The translations under genes were made by a program, and so were the position numbers. 64,000 bases of DNA from Variovorax gossypii (GTDB lineage: Bacteria > Pseudomonadota > Gammaproteobacteria > Burkholderiales > Burkholderiaceae_C), in assembly GCF_003965815.1 (NCBI RefSeq), contig NZ_RXOE01000011.1, positions 62,001 to 126,000 on the forward strand. The letters are read 5' to 3'. Positions 41,021 through 49,688 of the stretch are shown here, piece after piece (positions within the stretch are counted from its first letter, which is position 1; every line of letters starts with the position of its first letter). The notes under the pieces are model-generated. The model made no database searches, was not told where the DNA came from, and saw only the letters and a list, made by a program, of their open reading frames with translations.

Positions 41021-41413
41021 ATGCCCAAGCAAGCCATCATCCCTCCCGGCACCGGAGTGCCGATCGCCCCCTTCGTTCCCGGCACGCTCGCCGACGGCGT
41101 GCTCTACGTGTCGGGCACCCTGCCCTTCGACAAGGACAACAACGTGGTGCACGTGGGTGACGCCAGCGCGCAGGCGCGCCACGTGCTCACCACCATCAAG
41201 GGCGTGGTCGAGGCTGCCGGCGGCACCATGGACGACGTGACCTTCAACCAGATCATGCTCAAGGACTGGGCCGACTACGCGAAGATCAACGCGGTGTACG
41301 CCGAGTTCTTCCCCGGCACCAAGCCCGCGCGCTACTGCATCCAGTGCGGCCTGGTGAAGCCCGATGCGCTGATCGAGATCGCCTCGATCGCACACGTCGG
41401 CAAGAAGGCCTGA
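41021..41413 (+). CDS. rutC: Aminoacrylate deaminase RutC (Rid family)
   Basis: 130 residues of the RidA/YjgF fold. ADGVLYVSGTLPFDKDNNVVHVGDASAQARHVL and INAVYAEFFPGTKPARYCIQCGLVKPDALIEI carry the conserved Arg and the trimer interface. RutC turns 3-aminoacrylate into malonic semialdehyde and ammonia. Strong AAGGAG ribosome site. Located between rutB and rutD as in E. coli. Confidence 0.95.
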   Translation: MPKQAIIPPGTGVPIAPFVPGTLADGVLYVSGTLPFDKDNNVVHVGDASAQARHVLTTIKGVVEAAGGTMDDVTFNQIMLKDWADYAKINAVYAEFFPGTKPARYCIQCGLVKPDALIEIASIAHVGKKA

Positions 41414-41418
41414 GCTTC

Positions 41419-42225
41419 ATGAGCGCCCTGCACTACGAGGTGCACGGACCGTCCGGCGCGGCAGCCACGGTGCTGCTGTCGTCGGGCCTCGGCGGTTCCG
41501 CCGGGTTCTGGCAGCCGCAGCTCGGCGCGCTGATCGTCGCCGGGTACCGCGTCATCGCCTACGACCAGCGCGGCACGGGCCGCAGCCCCGCCGCGTTGCC
41601 CGAGGCCTATGCCATCGCGGACATGGCCCGGGACGTGATCGAGATCCTCGACGCGACGAACACTTCGCAGTGCCACTTCGCAGGCCACGCGCTCGGCGGC
41701 CTCGTCGGGTTGCAGCTCGCGCTCGACGCACCTTCGCGCATCGCGAGCCTCGCGCTCGTCAATGCGTGGTCGAAGCCCAATCCGCATTCGACGCGCTGCT
41801 TCGATGCACGGCTCGCACTGCTGGGCGCGTGCGGACCGCGTGCGTATGTCGAAGCACAGCCGATCTTCCTTTACCCCGCCGCCTGGGCCGCAGGGAACGC
41901 GCAGCGCGTGGCCGACGAAGTCGATCACGCCTTCGCGCACTTTCCGGGAGAAGCCAACATGAGGGCGCGCATCGCCGCCCTTCGGGCATTCGACGTCGAC
42001 GCACGCCTCGCCGACATCGCCGCTCCCGCACTGATTGCAGCGGCCAGGGACGACACCCTCGTGCCCTGGACCTGCTCCCAACGCCTGGCCGACGGCATGC
42101 GCGACGTCACGCTCGACTTCGTGCCGCACGGCGGCCATGCCCACAGCGTGACCGAGGCGGAAGCCTTCAACCGCAGCCTGCTCGACTTTCTTTCGCGGGT
42201 CAGCGCACCCGCCGTTCCAGCATGA
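41419..42225 (+). CDS. rutD: RutD alpha/beta hydrolase
   Basis: 268 residues from ATG 41419. Alpha/beta hydrolase with LLSSGLGGSAGFWQPQLGAL (oxyanion), RVIAYDQRGTGRSPAALP and CHFAGHALGGLVGLQLAL. The nucleophile position in GHALGG is Ala rather than Ser, as in RutD, whose catalysis does not need a classical triad. AAARDDTLVPW and GGHAHSVTEAE follow. It accelerates breakdown of carbamate/aminoacrylate-derived intermediates. Overlaps the rutE start by four bases. Confidence 0.92.
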   Translation: MSALHYEVHGPSGAAATVLLSSGLGGSAGFWQPQLGALIVAGYRVIAYDQRGTGRSPAALPEAYAIADMARDVIEILDATNTSQCHFAGHALGGLVGLQLALDAPSRIASLALVNAWSKPNPHSTRCFDARLALLGACGPRAYVEAQPIFLYPAAWAAGNAQRVADEVDHAFAHFPGEANMRARIAALRAFDVDARLADIAAPALIAAARDDTLVPWTCSQRLADGMRDVTLDFVPHGGHAHSVTEAEAFNRSLLDFLSRVSAPAVPA

Positions 42226-42818
42226 CCTCCACCAACACTCTCGACGACGCCGCGCTGTCGCTGCTCTTCACCGACGCGCGCACCCACAACGGCTGGACCG
42301 CCGAGCCCGTCACCGACGCGCAGCTGCGGCAGATCTACGCGCTAGCGAGCCTCGGCCCCACCTCGGCCAACTGCTCGCCTGCGCGCTTCGTCTTCGTGCG
42401 CACGCCAGAGGGCAAGCAACGCCTCGCGCCGGCCCTGTCGAAGGGCAACCTCGACAAGACCATGGCCGCGCCCGTCACGGTCATCGCCGCGTGGGACCGC
42501 AAGTTCTACGACAGGCTGCCCACGCTGTTCCCGCATGCCGACGCGCGCAGCTGGTTCACCGGCAGCCCCGAGGCCGCGCACGAGACCGCCTTCCGCAACG
42601 CCAGCCTGCAGGCGGGCTACCTGCTGCTCGCGGCGCGCGCGGTCGGCCTCGACGCGGGCCCGATGTCGGGCTTCGACAAGGCGAAGGTCGACGCGGCCTT
42701 CTTCGAGGGCACCGACTGGACCGTCAACTTCCTCATCAACCTCGGCCACGGCGACGCGTCGAAGGTGTTCGGCCGCCTGCCACGGCTGGCATTCGACGAG
42801 GCCTGCTTGCTGGCCTGA
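42222..42818 (+). CDS. rutE: Malonic semialdehyde reductase RutE
   Basis: 198 residues of the nitroreductase-like FMN family: LASLGPTSANCSPARFVFVRTPEGKQRL binds flavin phosphate, AFRNASLQAGYLLLAARAVGLDAGPMSGFD is the central helix and family motif, and NFLINLGHGDASKVFGRLPRL the end. RutE reduces malonic semialdehyde to 3-hydroxypropionate with NADPH. The start ATG overlaps the rutD stop; rutF follows in 14 bases with GAAGGAG. Confidence 0.94.
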   Translation: MTSTNTLDDAALSLLFTDARTHNGWTAEPVTDAQLRQIYALASLGPTSANCSPARFVFVRTPEGKQRLAPALSKGNLDKTMAAPVTVIAAWDRKFYDRLPTLFPHADARSWFTGSPEAAHETAFRNASLQAGYLLLAARAVGLDAGPMSGFDKAKVDAAFFEGTDWTVNFLINLGHGDASKVFGRLPRLAFDEACLLA

Positions 42819-42832
42819 AGGAGCCGCGCGAC

Positions 42833-43381
42833 ATGCTGCACAACGCCATGGCCTCGAACCCCGTCTCCCCATCGGCATCGATTCCCCCCGGCTTGCAGAA
42901 GGCCGACTACCGCAATGCGATGGCACGGCTGGGCGCAGCGGTCAACATCATCACCACCGACGGTCCCGCGGGCCGCGCGGGCTTCACTGCCTCGGCAGTC
43001 TGCAGCGTGACCGACGAGCCGCCGACGCTGCTGGTGTGCCTGAATCGTTCGGCCTCGGTGTACCCGGCATTCAAGGCGAATGGCGTGCTGTGCGTCAACG
43101 TGCTGGCTGCCGGGCACCAGTCGCTGTCCGCGCTCTTCGGCGGCAGGACGCCGATGGACGAACGCTTCGCCGCAGCCCGCTGGAGCAGCAAGACCACCGG
43201 TTCGCCGGTGCTCGACGACGCGGCCGTGTCCTTCGACTGCCGCGTGGTGCACGCGACGAGCGCGGGCACGCACGACGTGCTGTTCTGCGAAGCGGTTTCC
43301 ATCGCCATCGGCGGCGCGGCGCAGGGCCTCATCTACTTCGACCGGCAGTACCACGAGATCGCGGCACCGCAGCAGCACTGA
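42833..43381 (+). CDS. rutF: FMN reductase RutF
   Basis: 182 residues. Flavin reductase-like split-barrel domain: YRNAMARLGAAVNIITTDGPAGRAGFTASAVCSVTDEPPTLLVCLNRSASVYP, then NVLAAGHQSLSALFGGRTPMDERF and LIYFDRQYHEI. It supplies reduced FMN to RutA. It is the last rut gene here: a RutG-type uracil permease is absent, and the next gene is convergent rutR behind a single palindromic repeat. Confidence 0.94.
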   Translation: MLHNAMASNPVSPSASIPPGLQKADYRNAMARLGAAVNIITTDGPAGRAGFTASAVCSVTDEPPTLLVCLNRSASVYPAFKANGVLCVNVLAAGHQSLSALFGGRTPMDERFAAARWSSKTTGSPVLDDAAVSFDCRVVHATSAGTHDVLFCEAVSIAIGGAAQGLIYFDRQYHEIAAPQQH

Positions 43382-43394
43382 TCTCTTTTCCTTC

Positions 43395-43416
43395 CCTCTC
43401 CCCAAGGGGAGAGGGA
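43395..43416. repeat. Single short palindromic repeat (REP-like)
   Basis: CCCTCTCCCC-AA-GGGGAGAGGG, a perfect ten-base stem between the convergent rutF and rutR genes. Same hairpin sequence as the right-hand and left-hand arms of the composite element at 63552-63664. Could serve as a terminator for both genes, though no T tract follows. Confidence 0.7.
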
Positions 43417-43423
43417 GTAAGCC

Positions 43424-44128
43424 TCAGCGCGGCGCGATGCCCTGGAGAACGATGCGCTGCACGTTCTCCACCGTGCGCTCGAAGAATGCCTCGTCTTCCA
43501 GCGTGTGCCCCGACAGCGCCTGCACCTGCACGCCGAAGTCCGCGTAGTGCTGCGTCACCGCCCACAGCGCGAAGATGAGGTGATGCGGATCGACAGGCGC
43601 CAGCTTGCCCGCTTCGATCCATGCGCGGATCACTTCCGATTTCTTCTCCACCAGCGTGCGCAGTTCTCGGTCGAGTTCGTCGCGCAGCAGCGGTGCGCCC
43701 TGGATCATCTCCAGGCAGAAGAGCCGCGACGCATCGGGCCGGTCGCGCGAGATCACCAGCTTGCGACGGATGTAGTCGCCGATGGCCTGGGCCGGGTCCT
43801 GCTCCGCGCTGAAGCCGCGCAGCGGTTCGAGCCACAGCGCGAGCAGGTCGCGCAGCACGTTGACGTAGAGCTCTTCCTTGTTCGCGAAGTAGTAGAGCAG
43901 GTTGCTCTTCGAAACGTCGGCGCGCGCCGCCACTTGGTCGATGGACGTGCCATGCAGGCCGAAGCGCGAGAACAGTCCCAGCGCGGCACCGAGGATCGCG
44001 CTGCGCTTGTCCTCGATCTGCCGCAGCCTGCGGTTCACCGCGGACGCGCTGCGCACCGCGGGCTTCGCGCGCTTGCGCACCGGGATCTCTTTGCTGGCGC
44101 TCGCGGCCAGTGCTTTGGTCTTCGGCAT
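43424..44128 (-). CDS. rutR: TetR family pyrimidine-utilisation regulator RutR
   Basis: 234 residues from ATG 44128. A Lys/Arg-rich N-terminus precedes the HTH (ILGAALGLFSRFGLHGTSIDQVAARADVSKSNLLYYFANKEELYVNVL), close to RutR. The ligand domain has PDASRLFCLEMIQGAPLLRDELDRELRTLV and LIFALWAVTQHYADFGVQVQALSGH. RutR binds uracil or thymine and then leaves DNA. It lies between the rut operon and the divergent dioxygenase operon. RutR-like palindromes stand before both operons, so it probably controls both. Confidence 0.93.
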   Translation of the reverse strand: MPKTKALAASASKEIPVRKRAKPAVRSASAVNRRLRQIEDKRSAILGAALGLFSRFGLHGTSIDQVAARADVSKSNLLYYFANKEELYVNVLRDLLALWLEPLRGFSAEQDPAQAIGDYIRRKLVISRDRPDASRLFCLEMIQGAPLLRDELDRELRTLVEKKSEVIRAWIEAGKLAPVDPHHLIFALWAVTQHYADFGVQVQALSGHTLEDEAFFERTVENVQRIVLQGIAPR

Positions 44129-44271
44129 CTTCCCTCGCTCTTCCCTCGTTCGTTCGGTCGTGAATCGGTGGACAGGACAACGCACCACTGTAAAGCCGCG
44201 ATGCATCGCCTTGCGCCGCAACCGTCTTCGCGGCACGGCAATGCGCACCATGCTGACGCGACGGATGGGTT

Positions 44272-44287
44272 TTGTCCATTTGGTCCA
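44272..44287. promoter_or_regulatory. Second RutR-like operator, before the dioxygenase operon
   Basis: TTGTCCA-TT-TGGTCCA: one mismatch per half to TTGACCA-NN-TGGTCAA. Read on the opposite strand it shares GGACCAAATGG with the rutA operator. It ends two bases before the sigma-54 -24 element and lies about 140 bases upstream of the divergent rutR start. Confidence 0.7.
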
Positions 44288-44289
44288 AC

Positions 44290-44305
44290 TGGCACAGACG
44301 TTGCA
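44290..44305 (+). promoter_or_regulatory. Sigma-54 promoter of the dioxygenase/ABC operon
   Basis: TGGCACA-GACG-TTGCA: invariant GG (44291-44292) and GC (44303-44304) ten bases apart, with a perfect TTGCA -12 element. Predicted transcription start near 44316, 24 bases before the ATG at 44340. The RutR-like site next to it would clash with sigma-54 polymerase binding. Confidence 0.8.
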
Positions 44306-44339
44306 TGGCGAAAGGCATGCCAAGCATGAGGAACCTGCC

Positions 44340-45341
44340 ATGACCCTGCTTTCCGTACCCATCATCGATCTCGCGCCCTACTTCGCCGGAACCGCCGAAG
44401 GCAAGGCGGAGGTAGCGAAGAAAGTCGACGAGGCCTGCCGCAGCATCGGCTTTCTCGTCATCACCAACCACGGCATCTCGCCCGATCTGATCTCGCGCGT
44501 GTCATCGCTCTCGCGCAGGTTCTTCGACATGCCGCTGGGCGAGAAGCGCAAGGTCGATCGTCCGCGCGAGGACGCGGTGCGCGGCTACAGCGCCGTGGGC
44601 GAGGAAGGCCTCTCCTACAGCCTCGAGGAGGCGGCGCCGGGCGACCTGAAGGAGTCGTTCTCCATCGGCCCCTCGAACGTGCCGGACGACGACTACCACC
44701 GCGGCCCCGCCGCAGGCCCGCACTTCGAGCCCAACAGCTGGCCGCCCATCGAGGGCTTCCGCGAAGCCTACGAGGGCTACTTCGATGCGATGAGCGATCT
44801 CTCGCGCTCGCTGATGCGCGTCTTCGCGCTCGGCCTGTCGCTGCCCGAGTTCTTCTTCGACGACAAGATCGACAAGCACATCAGCATGTTCCGCGTGCTG
44901 AGCTACCCGCCGCAGCGCGAGCAGCCGCTGCCCGGCCAGCTGCGCGCGGGCGCGCACAGCGACTACGGCAGCCTCACCATCGTGCTGCCCGACGACAAGG
45001 GCCTGCAGGTATTCAACAAGGCCGGCCAATGGGTCGACGTGCCGCAGGTCGAGGGCGGCCTGGTGGTCAACATCGCCGACCTCATGATGCAGTGGACCAA
45101 CGACCAGTGGGTGTCCACGCTGCACCGCGTGATCAACCCGCCCTTCGAGGTGGCGAGCACCAACCGCCGCCAGTCGCTGGTGTTCTTCCACCAGCCCAAC
45201 TACGACGCGATGGTCGAGTGCCTGCCGAGCTGCCTCGCGCCGGGCGAGCAGGCGAAGTACGCGCCCATTTCCTCGGGCGACCACCTCACCTCGAAGTTCG
45301 TCAAGCAGACGACCTTCGGCGGCACCAAAGTGGCGGCCTGA
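44340..45341 (+). CDS. Isopenicillin N synthase-family 2-oxoglutarate/Fe(II) dioxygenase
   Basis: 333 residues. N-terminal DIOX_N domain (SVPIIDLAPYFAG...SIGFLVITNHGI) and a C-terminal jelly roll with HxD (His206, Asp208 in AHSDYGSLTIV), His262 in STLHRV, and the 2-oxoglutarate-binding Arg277-x-Ser279. Plant and fungal relatives include thymine-7-hydroxylase; bacterial members have many substrates. It is first in an operon with a VOC protein, a BMP-type importer and a cysteine hydrolase, and shares RutR-like and sigma-54 control with rutA. A nucleobase or nucleoside substrate is therefore likely but unproven. Confidence 0.88.
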   Translation: MTLLSVPIIDLAPYFAGTAEGKAEVAKKVDEACRSIGFLVITNHGISPDLISRVSSLSRRFFDMPLGEKRKVDRPREDAVRGYSAVGEEGLSYSLEEAAPGDLKESFSIGPSNVPDDDYHRGPAAGPHFEPNSWPPIEGFREAYEGYFDAMSDLSRSLMRVFALGLSLPEFFFDDKIDKHISMFRVLSYPPQREQPLPGQLRAGAHSDYGSLTIVLPDDKGLQVFNKAGQWVDVPQVEGGLVVNIADLMMQWTNDQWVSTLHRVINPPFEVASTNRRQSLVFFHQPNYDAMVECLPSCLAPGEQAKYAPISSGDHLTSKFVKQTTFGGTKVAA

Positions 45342-45345
45342 ACGC

Positions 45346-45732
45346 ATGGCTCACCTGTCATACGTCAACGTCTTCGCGAAGGACGTGGTCGCGCTCAGCG
45401 GCTTCTACCAGCGCGTGTTCGGCTTCGAGGAGATCGAGGCGATCCGCTCGCCCATCTTCCGCGGGCTCGATACCGGCAAGTCGAGCCTCGGCTTCAACGC
45501 CCTCGATGCCTACGAGCTGCTGCACCTGAGCGAGTTCTCCGACACGCGCGGCGTGAAGTTCCTGCTGAACATCGACGTCGACAGCCAGGCCGATGTCGAC
45601 CGCATGGTGCCCGTTGCGCTCGAAGCCGGCGCCACGCTCGTGAAGCCGCCGTACGTCACCTACTACAACTGGTACCAGTCGGTGCTGCTCGATCCCGAGG
45701 GCAACGTGTTCCGCATCAACTTCATGATGTGA
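45346..45732 (+). CDS. VOC (glyoxalase/bleomycin-resistance) family protein
   Basis: 128 residues. The paired beta-alpha-beta-beta-beta modules are seen in SYVNVFAKDVVALSGFYQRVFGFEEIEAI and VTYYNWYQSVLLDPEGNVFRINFM. The final DPEGNVFRI contributes the usual metal-ligand Glu position region. Such proteins isomerise, open or sequester small molecules in metal-dependent ways. It starts four bases after the dioxygenase stop, so the two almost certainly act in one pathway, perhaps on the oxidised product. Exact reaction unknown. Confidence 0.85.
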   Translation: MAHLSYVNVFAKDVVALSGFYQRVFGFEEIEAIRSPIFRGLDTGKSSLGFNALDAYELLHLSEFSDTRGVKFLLNIDVDSQADVDRMVPVALEAGATLVKPPYVTYYNWYQSVLLDPEGNVFRINFMM

Positions 45733-45811
45733 CGCGCGCTGCGCCGCTTCTTTCCGTTTCGCCTCTCCTCCCTTCAACGCTTCTTCAACGCCTCTTCTCA
45801 AAGGTAGTTCC

Positions 45812-46921
45812 ATGCAGCAGCTGCGCACCCTCACTCCCGGCCTGGGCCTAGCGATGACCATCGCGGCCGGCGGCGCGTTCTTCACCTCGCTGCCCGCCGC
45901 GGCGGCCGACGGCTTCACGCTGAAGGACAAGCCGAAGATCGCGATGCTCTACTTCGGCCCGAAGAACGACGGCGGCTGGACGCAGGCCTTCGACGAGGCC
46001 CGCGTGAAGATCGAGAAGGAGATCGGCCAGAAGATCCAGTTCGTGGAGAACGTGCCCGAGGACGCGTCGGCCATCAAGCCGGCGGCCGAGAAGTTCATCC
46101 AGCGCGGCGCCAACATCGTGATCGGCACCGCCTTCGGCTACTCCGACAGCTTCAAGGACCTGGCCGCCAAGTACCCCGACGTGGCCTTCCTCAACGGATC
46201 GGGCACCACCAACGGCAGCAACCTCGAATCGTTCTACGGCCGCACCTACGAGAGCCAGTACCTCTGCGGCATGGCCGCGGGCGCGGCCTCGAAGACCGGC
46301 AAGCTCGGCTTCGTCGCGGCCAACCCCTTCGGCGTGGTGAACTGGACCATCAACGCCTTCGCGCTCGGCGCGCAGAAGATGAACCCGAACGCCACCGTCA
46401 ACGTGATCTACACCGGCGCGTGGAACGACCCGGTGAAGGAGCGCGCGGCGGCCGCGGCACTCATCGACCAGGGCGCCGACGTGATCGGCCAGCACGTCGA
46501 CAGCCCCACGCCGCAGATCGTCGCGCAGGAGCGCGGCGTGTACGGCACCGGCCACCACCGCGACCTGCGCCAGTTCGCGCCCAAGGCCACGCTGTGCTCC
46601 TCCGTGTGGGTGTGGGACCGCTTCCTGACGCCGGAGCTCAAGAAGATCATCGCCGGCGGCTGGAAGCCCGCGCAGTACGGCGCCTTCATCGAGATGAAGG
46701 ACGGCGGCACCGACATCGCCGGCTTCGGCCCGGCCGTGCCCAAGGACAAGGCCGCGCTCATCACCGCCGAGCGTGACGCGATCATGAAGGGCAAGCAGAT
46801 CTACGCCGGCCCGCTCGCCGACCGCGACGGCAAGGAACGCGTGGCCAAGGGCGCCGTGCTGTCGGACGCCGACCTCTGGAAGATGGACTGGTTCGTCAAG
46901 GGCGTGGTCACGCAGAAGTGA
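45812..46921 (+). CDS. BMP-family (nucleoside-type) ABC transporter substrate-binding protein
   Basis: 369 residues. Signal peptide ending near LPAAAADG; there is no lipobox, so it is a free periplasmic protein. PBP1-BMP fold: KIAMLYFGPKNDGGWTQAFDEAR, GANIVIGTAFGYSDSFKDLAAKYPDVAFLNGSG, ESQYLCGMAAGAASKTGKLGFVAANPFGVVNWTINAFALGAQ and AALIDQGADVIGQHVDSPTPQIVAQERGVYGTGHH. Characterised BMP proteins bind nucleosides or purines. Next to rut genes this suggests uptake of a pyrimidine/purine compound. Confidence 0.92.
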   Translation: MQQLRTLTPGLGLAMTIAAGGAFFTSLPAAAADGFTLKDKPKIAMLYFGPKNDGGWTQAFDEARVKIEKEIGQKIQFVENVPEDASAIKPAAEKFIQRGANIVIGTAFGYSDSFKDLAAKYPDVAFLNGSGTTNGSNLESFYGRTYESQYLCGMAAGAASKTGKLGFVAANPFGVVNWTINAFALGAQKMNPNATVNVIYTGAWNDPVKERAAAAALIDQGADVIGQHVDSPTPQIVAQERGVYGTGHHRDLRQFAPKATLCSSVWVWDRFLTPELKKIIAGGWKPAQYGAFIEMKDGGTDIAGFGPAVPKDKAALITAERDAIMKGKQIYAGPLADRDGKERVAKGAVLSDADLWKMDWFVKGVVTQK

Positions 46922-46940
46922 GCCGAAGGCCAAGCACCTC

Positions 46941-48467
46941 ATGCCCAATGCGCTCGAACTCACCGGCATCCGCAAGTCCTTCGACGGCTTCGCGGCCCTG
47001 ACCGACGCCCACTTCGCAGCGCGCTGGGGCGAAGTGCACGCACTGCTGGGCGAGAACGGCGCGGGCAAGTCGTCGCTGATGAACATCGCGGCCGGGCTCT
47101 ACGCGCCCGAGGCCGGGCAGCTGCTGGTGGACGACAACGCGGTGCGATTCGCCGGCCCGCGCGACGCGGCGAAACACCGCATCGGCATGGTCCATCAGCA
47201 TTTCAAGCTGGTGCGGCCGTTCACGGTGGCGCAGAACATCCTGCTCACCGCACCGCCGCCGGCCGAGTTCCAGAGCCATGGCGAGCGGCTGCGCGAGATC
47301 ACGCGCGACATCCGCAACAAGGCCGCGGAACTGGGCTTCGACATCGATCCGTCGAAGCGCGTCGACGCGCTGTCGATCGCCGAGCAGCAGCGCGTGGAAA
47401 TCCTCAAGGTGCTGCTGGCCGGCGCGCGCATCCTGATCCTCGACGAGCCCACGGCCGTGCTGACCGACCAGGAGGCCGCGCGCCTGCTGCAGACGGTGCA
47501 GGGGCTGGCGCGCAAGGGTGCCGCCGTGGTGCTGGTCACGCACAAGATGGCCGATGTGAAGACGTATGCCGACCGCGTGACGGTGATGCGCGGCGGACGC
47601 ACGGTGGCCACGCTGAAGCCGGAAGAAGCGTCGGTGGCCGAGCTGGTGAAGCTCACGGTGGGCGAGTCGATCGCCACGCAGGGATTCCAGCCTTCAGCCG
47701 CATCGCGCGGCCCCGTGCGCCTTTCGGTACGCGGACTGCGCACGCCCGCCTCGCCCGAGGGCCGCCGCGTGCTCGACGGCGTGGACCTCGAACTGCACGC
47801 GGGCGAAATCTACGGCCTTGCCGGCGTCGGCGGCAACGGCCAGGGCGAACTGGCGGGCGCGATCATGGGCCTGCCGGGCGAAGCCACTGAAGGCGAGATC
47901 CGGCTTGAAGGCCACGGCGACCTGAAGACCATGGCCGCATCGGTGCGCCGCGGCATCGGCATCGCCGCCATTCCGGCCGACCGCTACGGGCTCGCGCTCG
48001 CGGGAGGCCTCTCGGTGGCGGAGAACTACGCCATCGGCCGCGTGCACACCGGTCGCTACGGGCCGGTGTGGCGCCTGCGCCGCAACCGCATCCAGAGCGA
48101 CACGCAGGAAGCGGTACGCGCCTTCGACGTGCAGGGCGTGCGCTCGGTCGCGCAGAAGGCCGCGCTGCTCTCGGGCGGCAACGCGCAGAAACTGGTGCTC
48201 GCGCGCGAGTTCGGCAAGTCGCCCACGCTGGTGCTCGCGCACAGCCCGAGCCGCGGGCTCGACGTGCGCGCCAGCGCCGAGGTGCATGCCCGCCTGCGCG
48301 CCGCGCGCGACAGCGGCGCCGCGGTGCTGCTCATCAGCGAGGACCTCGACGAGGTGCTGCAGCTCGCGGACCGCGTGGGCGTGATGACGCGCGGACGCAT
48401 CGCCGGCGAGTTCGCCCAGCCCGCGGACCGGCAGGCCATCGGACAGGCGATGGTGGACCATGGCTGA
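46941..48467 (+). CDS. ABC transporter double ATPase of the BMP/nucleoside importer
   Basis: 508 residues with two fused ATPase domains. Domain 1: Walker A GENGAGKSS (37-45), signature LSIAEQQRVEI, Walker B ILILDEPTAVLT. Domain 2: loop AGVGGNGQGELAGAI in place of a full Walker A, signature LSGGNAQKLVLAREF, and LVLAHSPSRGLDV where the usual Walker B Asp/Glu pair is degenerate. This asymmetry is normal for NupO/YufO-type importers: domain 1 hydrolyses. The start follows the binding-protein gene by 19 bases; it overlaps permease 1 by eight. Confidence 0.93.
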   Translation: MPNALELTGIRKSFDGFAALTDAHFAARWGEVHALLGENGAGKSSLMNIAAGLYAPEAGQLLVDDNAVRFAGPRDAAKHRIGMVHQHFKLVRPFTVAQNILLTAPPPAEFQSHGERLREITRDIRNKAAELGFDIDPSKRVDALSIAEQQRVEILKVLLAGARILILDEPTAVLTDQEAARLLQTVQGLARKGAAVVLVTHKMADVKTYADRVTVMRGGRTVATLKPEEASVAELVKLTVGESIATQGFQPSAASRGPVRLSVRGLRTPASPEGRRVLDGVDLELHAGEIYGLAGVGGNGQGELAGAIMGLPGEATEGEIRLEGHGDLKTMAASVRRGIGIAAIPADRYGLALAGGLSVAENYAIGRVHTGRYGPVWRLRRNRIQSDTQEAVRAFDVQGVRSVAQKAALLSGGNAQKLVLAREFGKSPTLVLAHSPSRGLDVRASAEVHARLRAARDSGAAVLLISEDLDEVLQLADRVGVMTRGRIAGEFAQPADRQAIGQAMVDHG

Positions 48468-49623
48468 CGCATCCCTCATGGCCGACATGGCAGCTCCTTC
48501 TTCCAAGATTCCTTCTCCCATCGCCCACGAGGCACCGCGCGCGACGCAGCCGCTGGCCCGCCGCCGCTACGCGCTCGAGATCCGCCAGCACATGCCATGG
48601 CGCTGGCAGGCGCTGATCCTTGCGGCCGCCTTGCTCGCGGGCTTCGCCATCTCCGCCGCGATCCTCGTGGCGGCCGGCGTGCCTGCCGACGAACTCGCCA
48701 ACGAGTTCGTTATGCAGACCTTCTTCGACGGCCAGAACTTTCGCGCCGTGCTGTTCCAGGCCGCGCCGATGATCCTGGTCGGCCTCGCCGGCTCCATCGC
48801 GTTCCGCGCGCGCTTCTGGAACCTCGGGCTCGAGGGCCAGATGATCTGGGGCGCCATCGGCGCGACCACCGTCTCTATGTGGCAGATCGGCCCCGAGAAC
48901 CTGCGCCTGCCGCTGATGTTCGTCGCGGCCGTCGGCTGCGGCCTGCTGTGGGTGCTGGGGCCTGCGTGGCTCAAGCTGAAGCTCGGCGTGAACGAGATCA
49001 TCTCGACGCTGATGCTCAACTACATGGCGGCCAACTTCCTGCTGCACCTGGTCTACGGCAGCTGGAAGGACCCGAAGGACAACTTCCCCTACTCGCCGCA
49101 GTTCCGCGCCTTCGAGCGCCTGCCCGAGCTGGGTGCCGGCATCGGCAGCTCCATCCTGCTCGCGGGCGTCGTCGCGCTGCTGGCGTGGTGGCTGGTGAGC
49201 GTGAGCCGCGTGGGGCTCTACCTGCGCTTCGTCGATGCGAATCCGCGCGTGGCGCATGCCAACGGCGTGCCGGTGCGGCGCACGATCTACGGCGCGGTGC
49301 TGCTGTCGGGCGCGATGGCCGGGCTCGCGGGCTTCGCGGTAGCCGCGGGGCAGGAGGGGCGGCTCACGCAGGCCTTCTACCAGGGCTATGGCTTCTCGGG
49401 CATCCTCATCGCCTTCCTCGCACGCAACAACCCGCTCGCGGCCACGGTGGTGGCGTTGCTGGTGGCGGCGCTCTTTGTCACCGGTCGCAGCCTGCAGGTG
49501 TTCTACCAGGTGCCGTTCTCGATGGTGCAGCTCATACAGGCGGTGATCGTGGTGTGCGTGGCGTCGAGCGACTTCTTCATCCGCCACCGGCTGCGCCGCG
49601 TGGGTGGGGAGGCTTCGGCATGA
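48460..49623 (+). CDS. ABC permease 1 of the BMP/nucleoside importer
   Basis: 387 residues. After a variable N-terminus of about 45 residues come eight to nine membrane helices of the branched-chain/ribose/nucleoside permease family (BPD_transp_2): APMILVGLAGSIAFRARFWNLGLEGQMIWGAIGA, LGVNEIISTLMLNYMAANFLLHLVYG and GFSGILIAFLARNNPLAATVVALLVAALF. NLGLEGQM is the family hallmark. It forms the heterodimeric channel with the next permease. Its last codons read into a palindromic repeat that fills the gap. Confidence 0.93.
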   Translation: MADASLMADMAAPSSKIPSPIAHEAPRATQPLARRRYALEIRQHMPWRWQALILAAALLAGFAISAAILVAAGVPADELANEFVMQTFFDGQNFRAVLFQAAPMILVGLAGSIAFRARFWNLGLEGQMIWGAIGATTVSMWQIGPENLRLPLMFVAAVGCGLLWVLGPAWLKLKLGVNEIISTLMLNYMAANFLLHLVYGSWKDPKDNFPYSPQFRAFERLPELGAGIGSSILLAGVVALLAWWLVSVSRVGLYLRFVDANPRVAHANGVPVRRTIYGAVLLSGAMAGLAGFAVAAGQEGRLTQAFYQGYGFSGILIAFLARNNPLAATVVALLVAALFVTGRSLQVFYQVPFSMVQLIQAVIVVCVASSDFFIRHRLRRVGGEASA

Positions 49624-49688
49624 GCGCCGCGCCGGGCCGCCCCAAGCAAGCTCGCGCCGCAGCGCGAAGCGCGGAGGCTTATCGATGA
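49620..49688 (+). other. Repeat-derived 22-codon frame bridging the two permease genes
   Basis: The ATG at 49620 overlaps the permease 1 stop (ATGA). It opens 22 codons that end in a TGA overlapping the permease 2 ATG (ATGA at 49685-49688). The DNA in between is a GC-rich piece (CGGGCCGCCCCAAG...CGCAGCGCGAAGCGCGGAGG) resembling the intergenic repeats seen elsewhere. Ribosomes could be passed across the gap; the peptide itself is probably meaningless. Confidence 0.3.
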
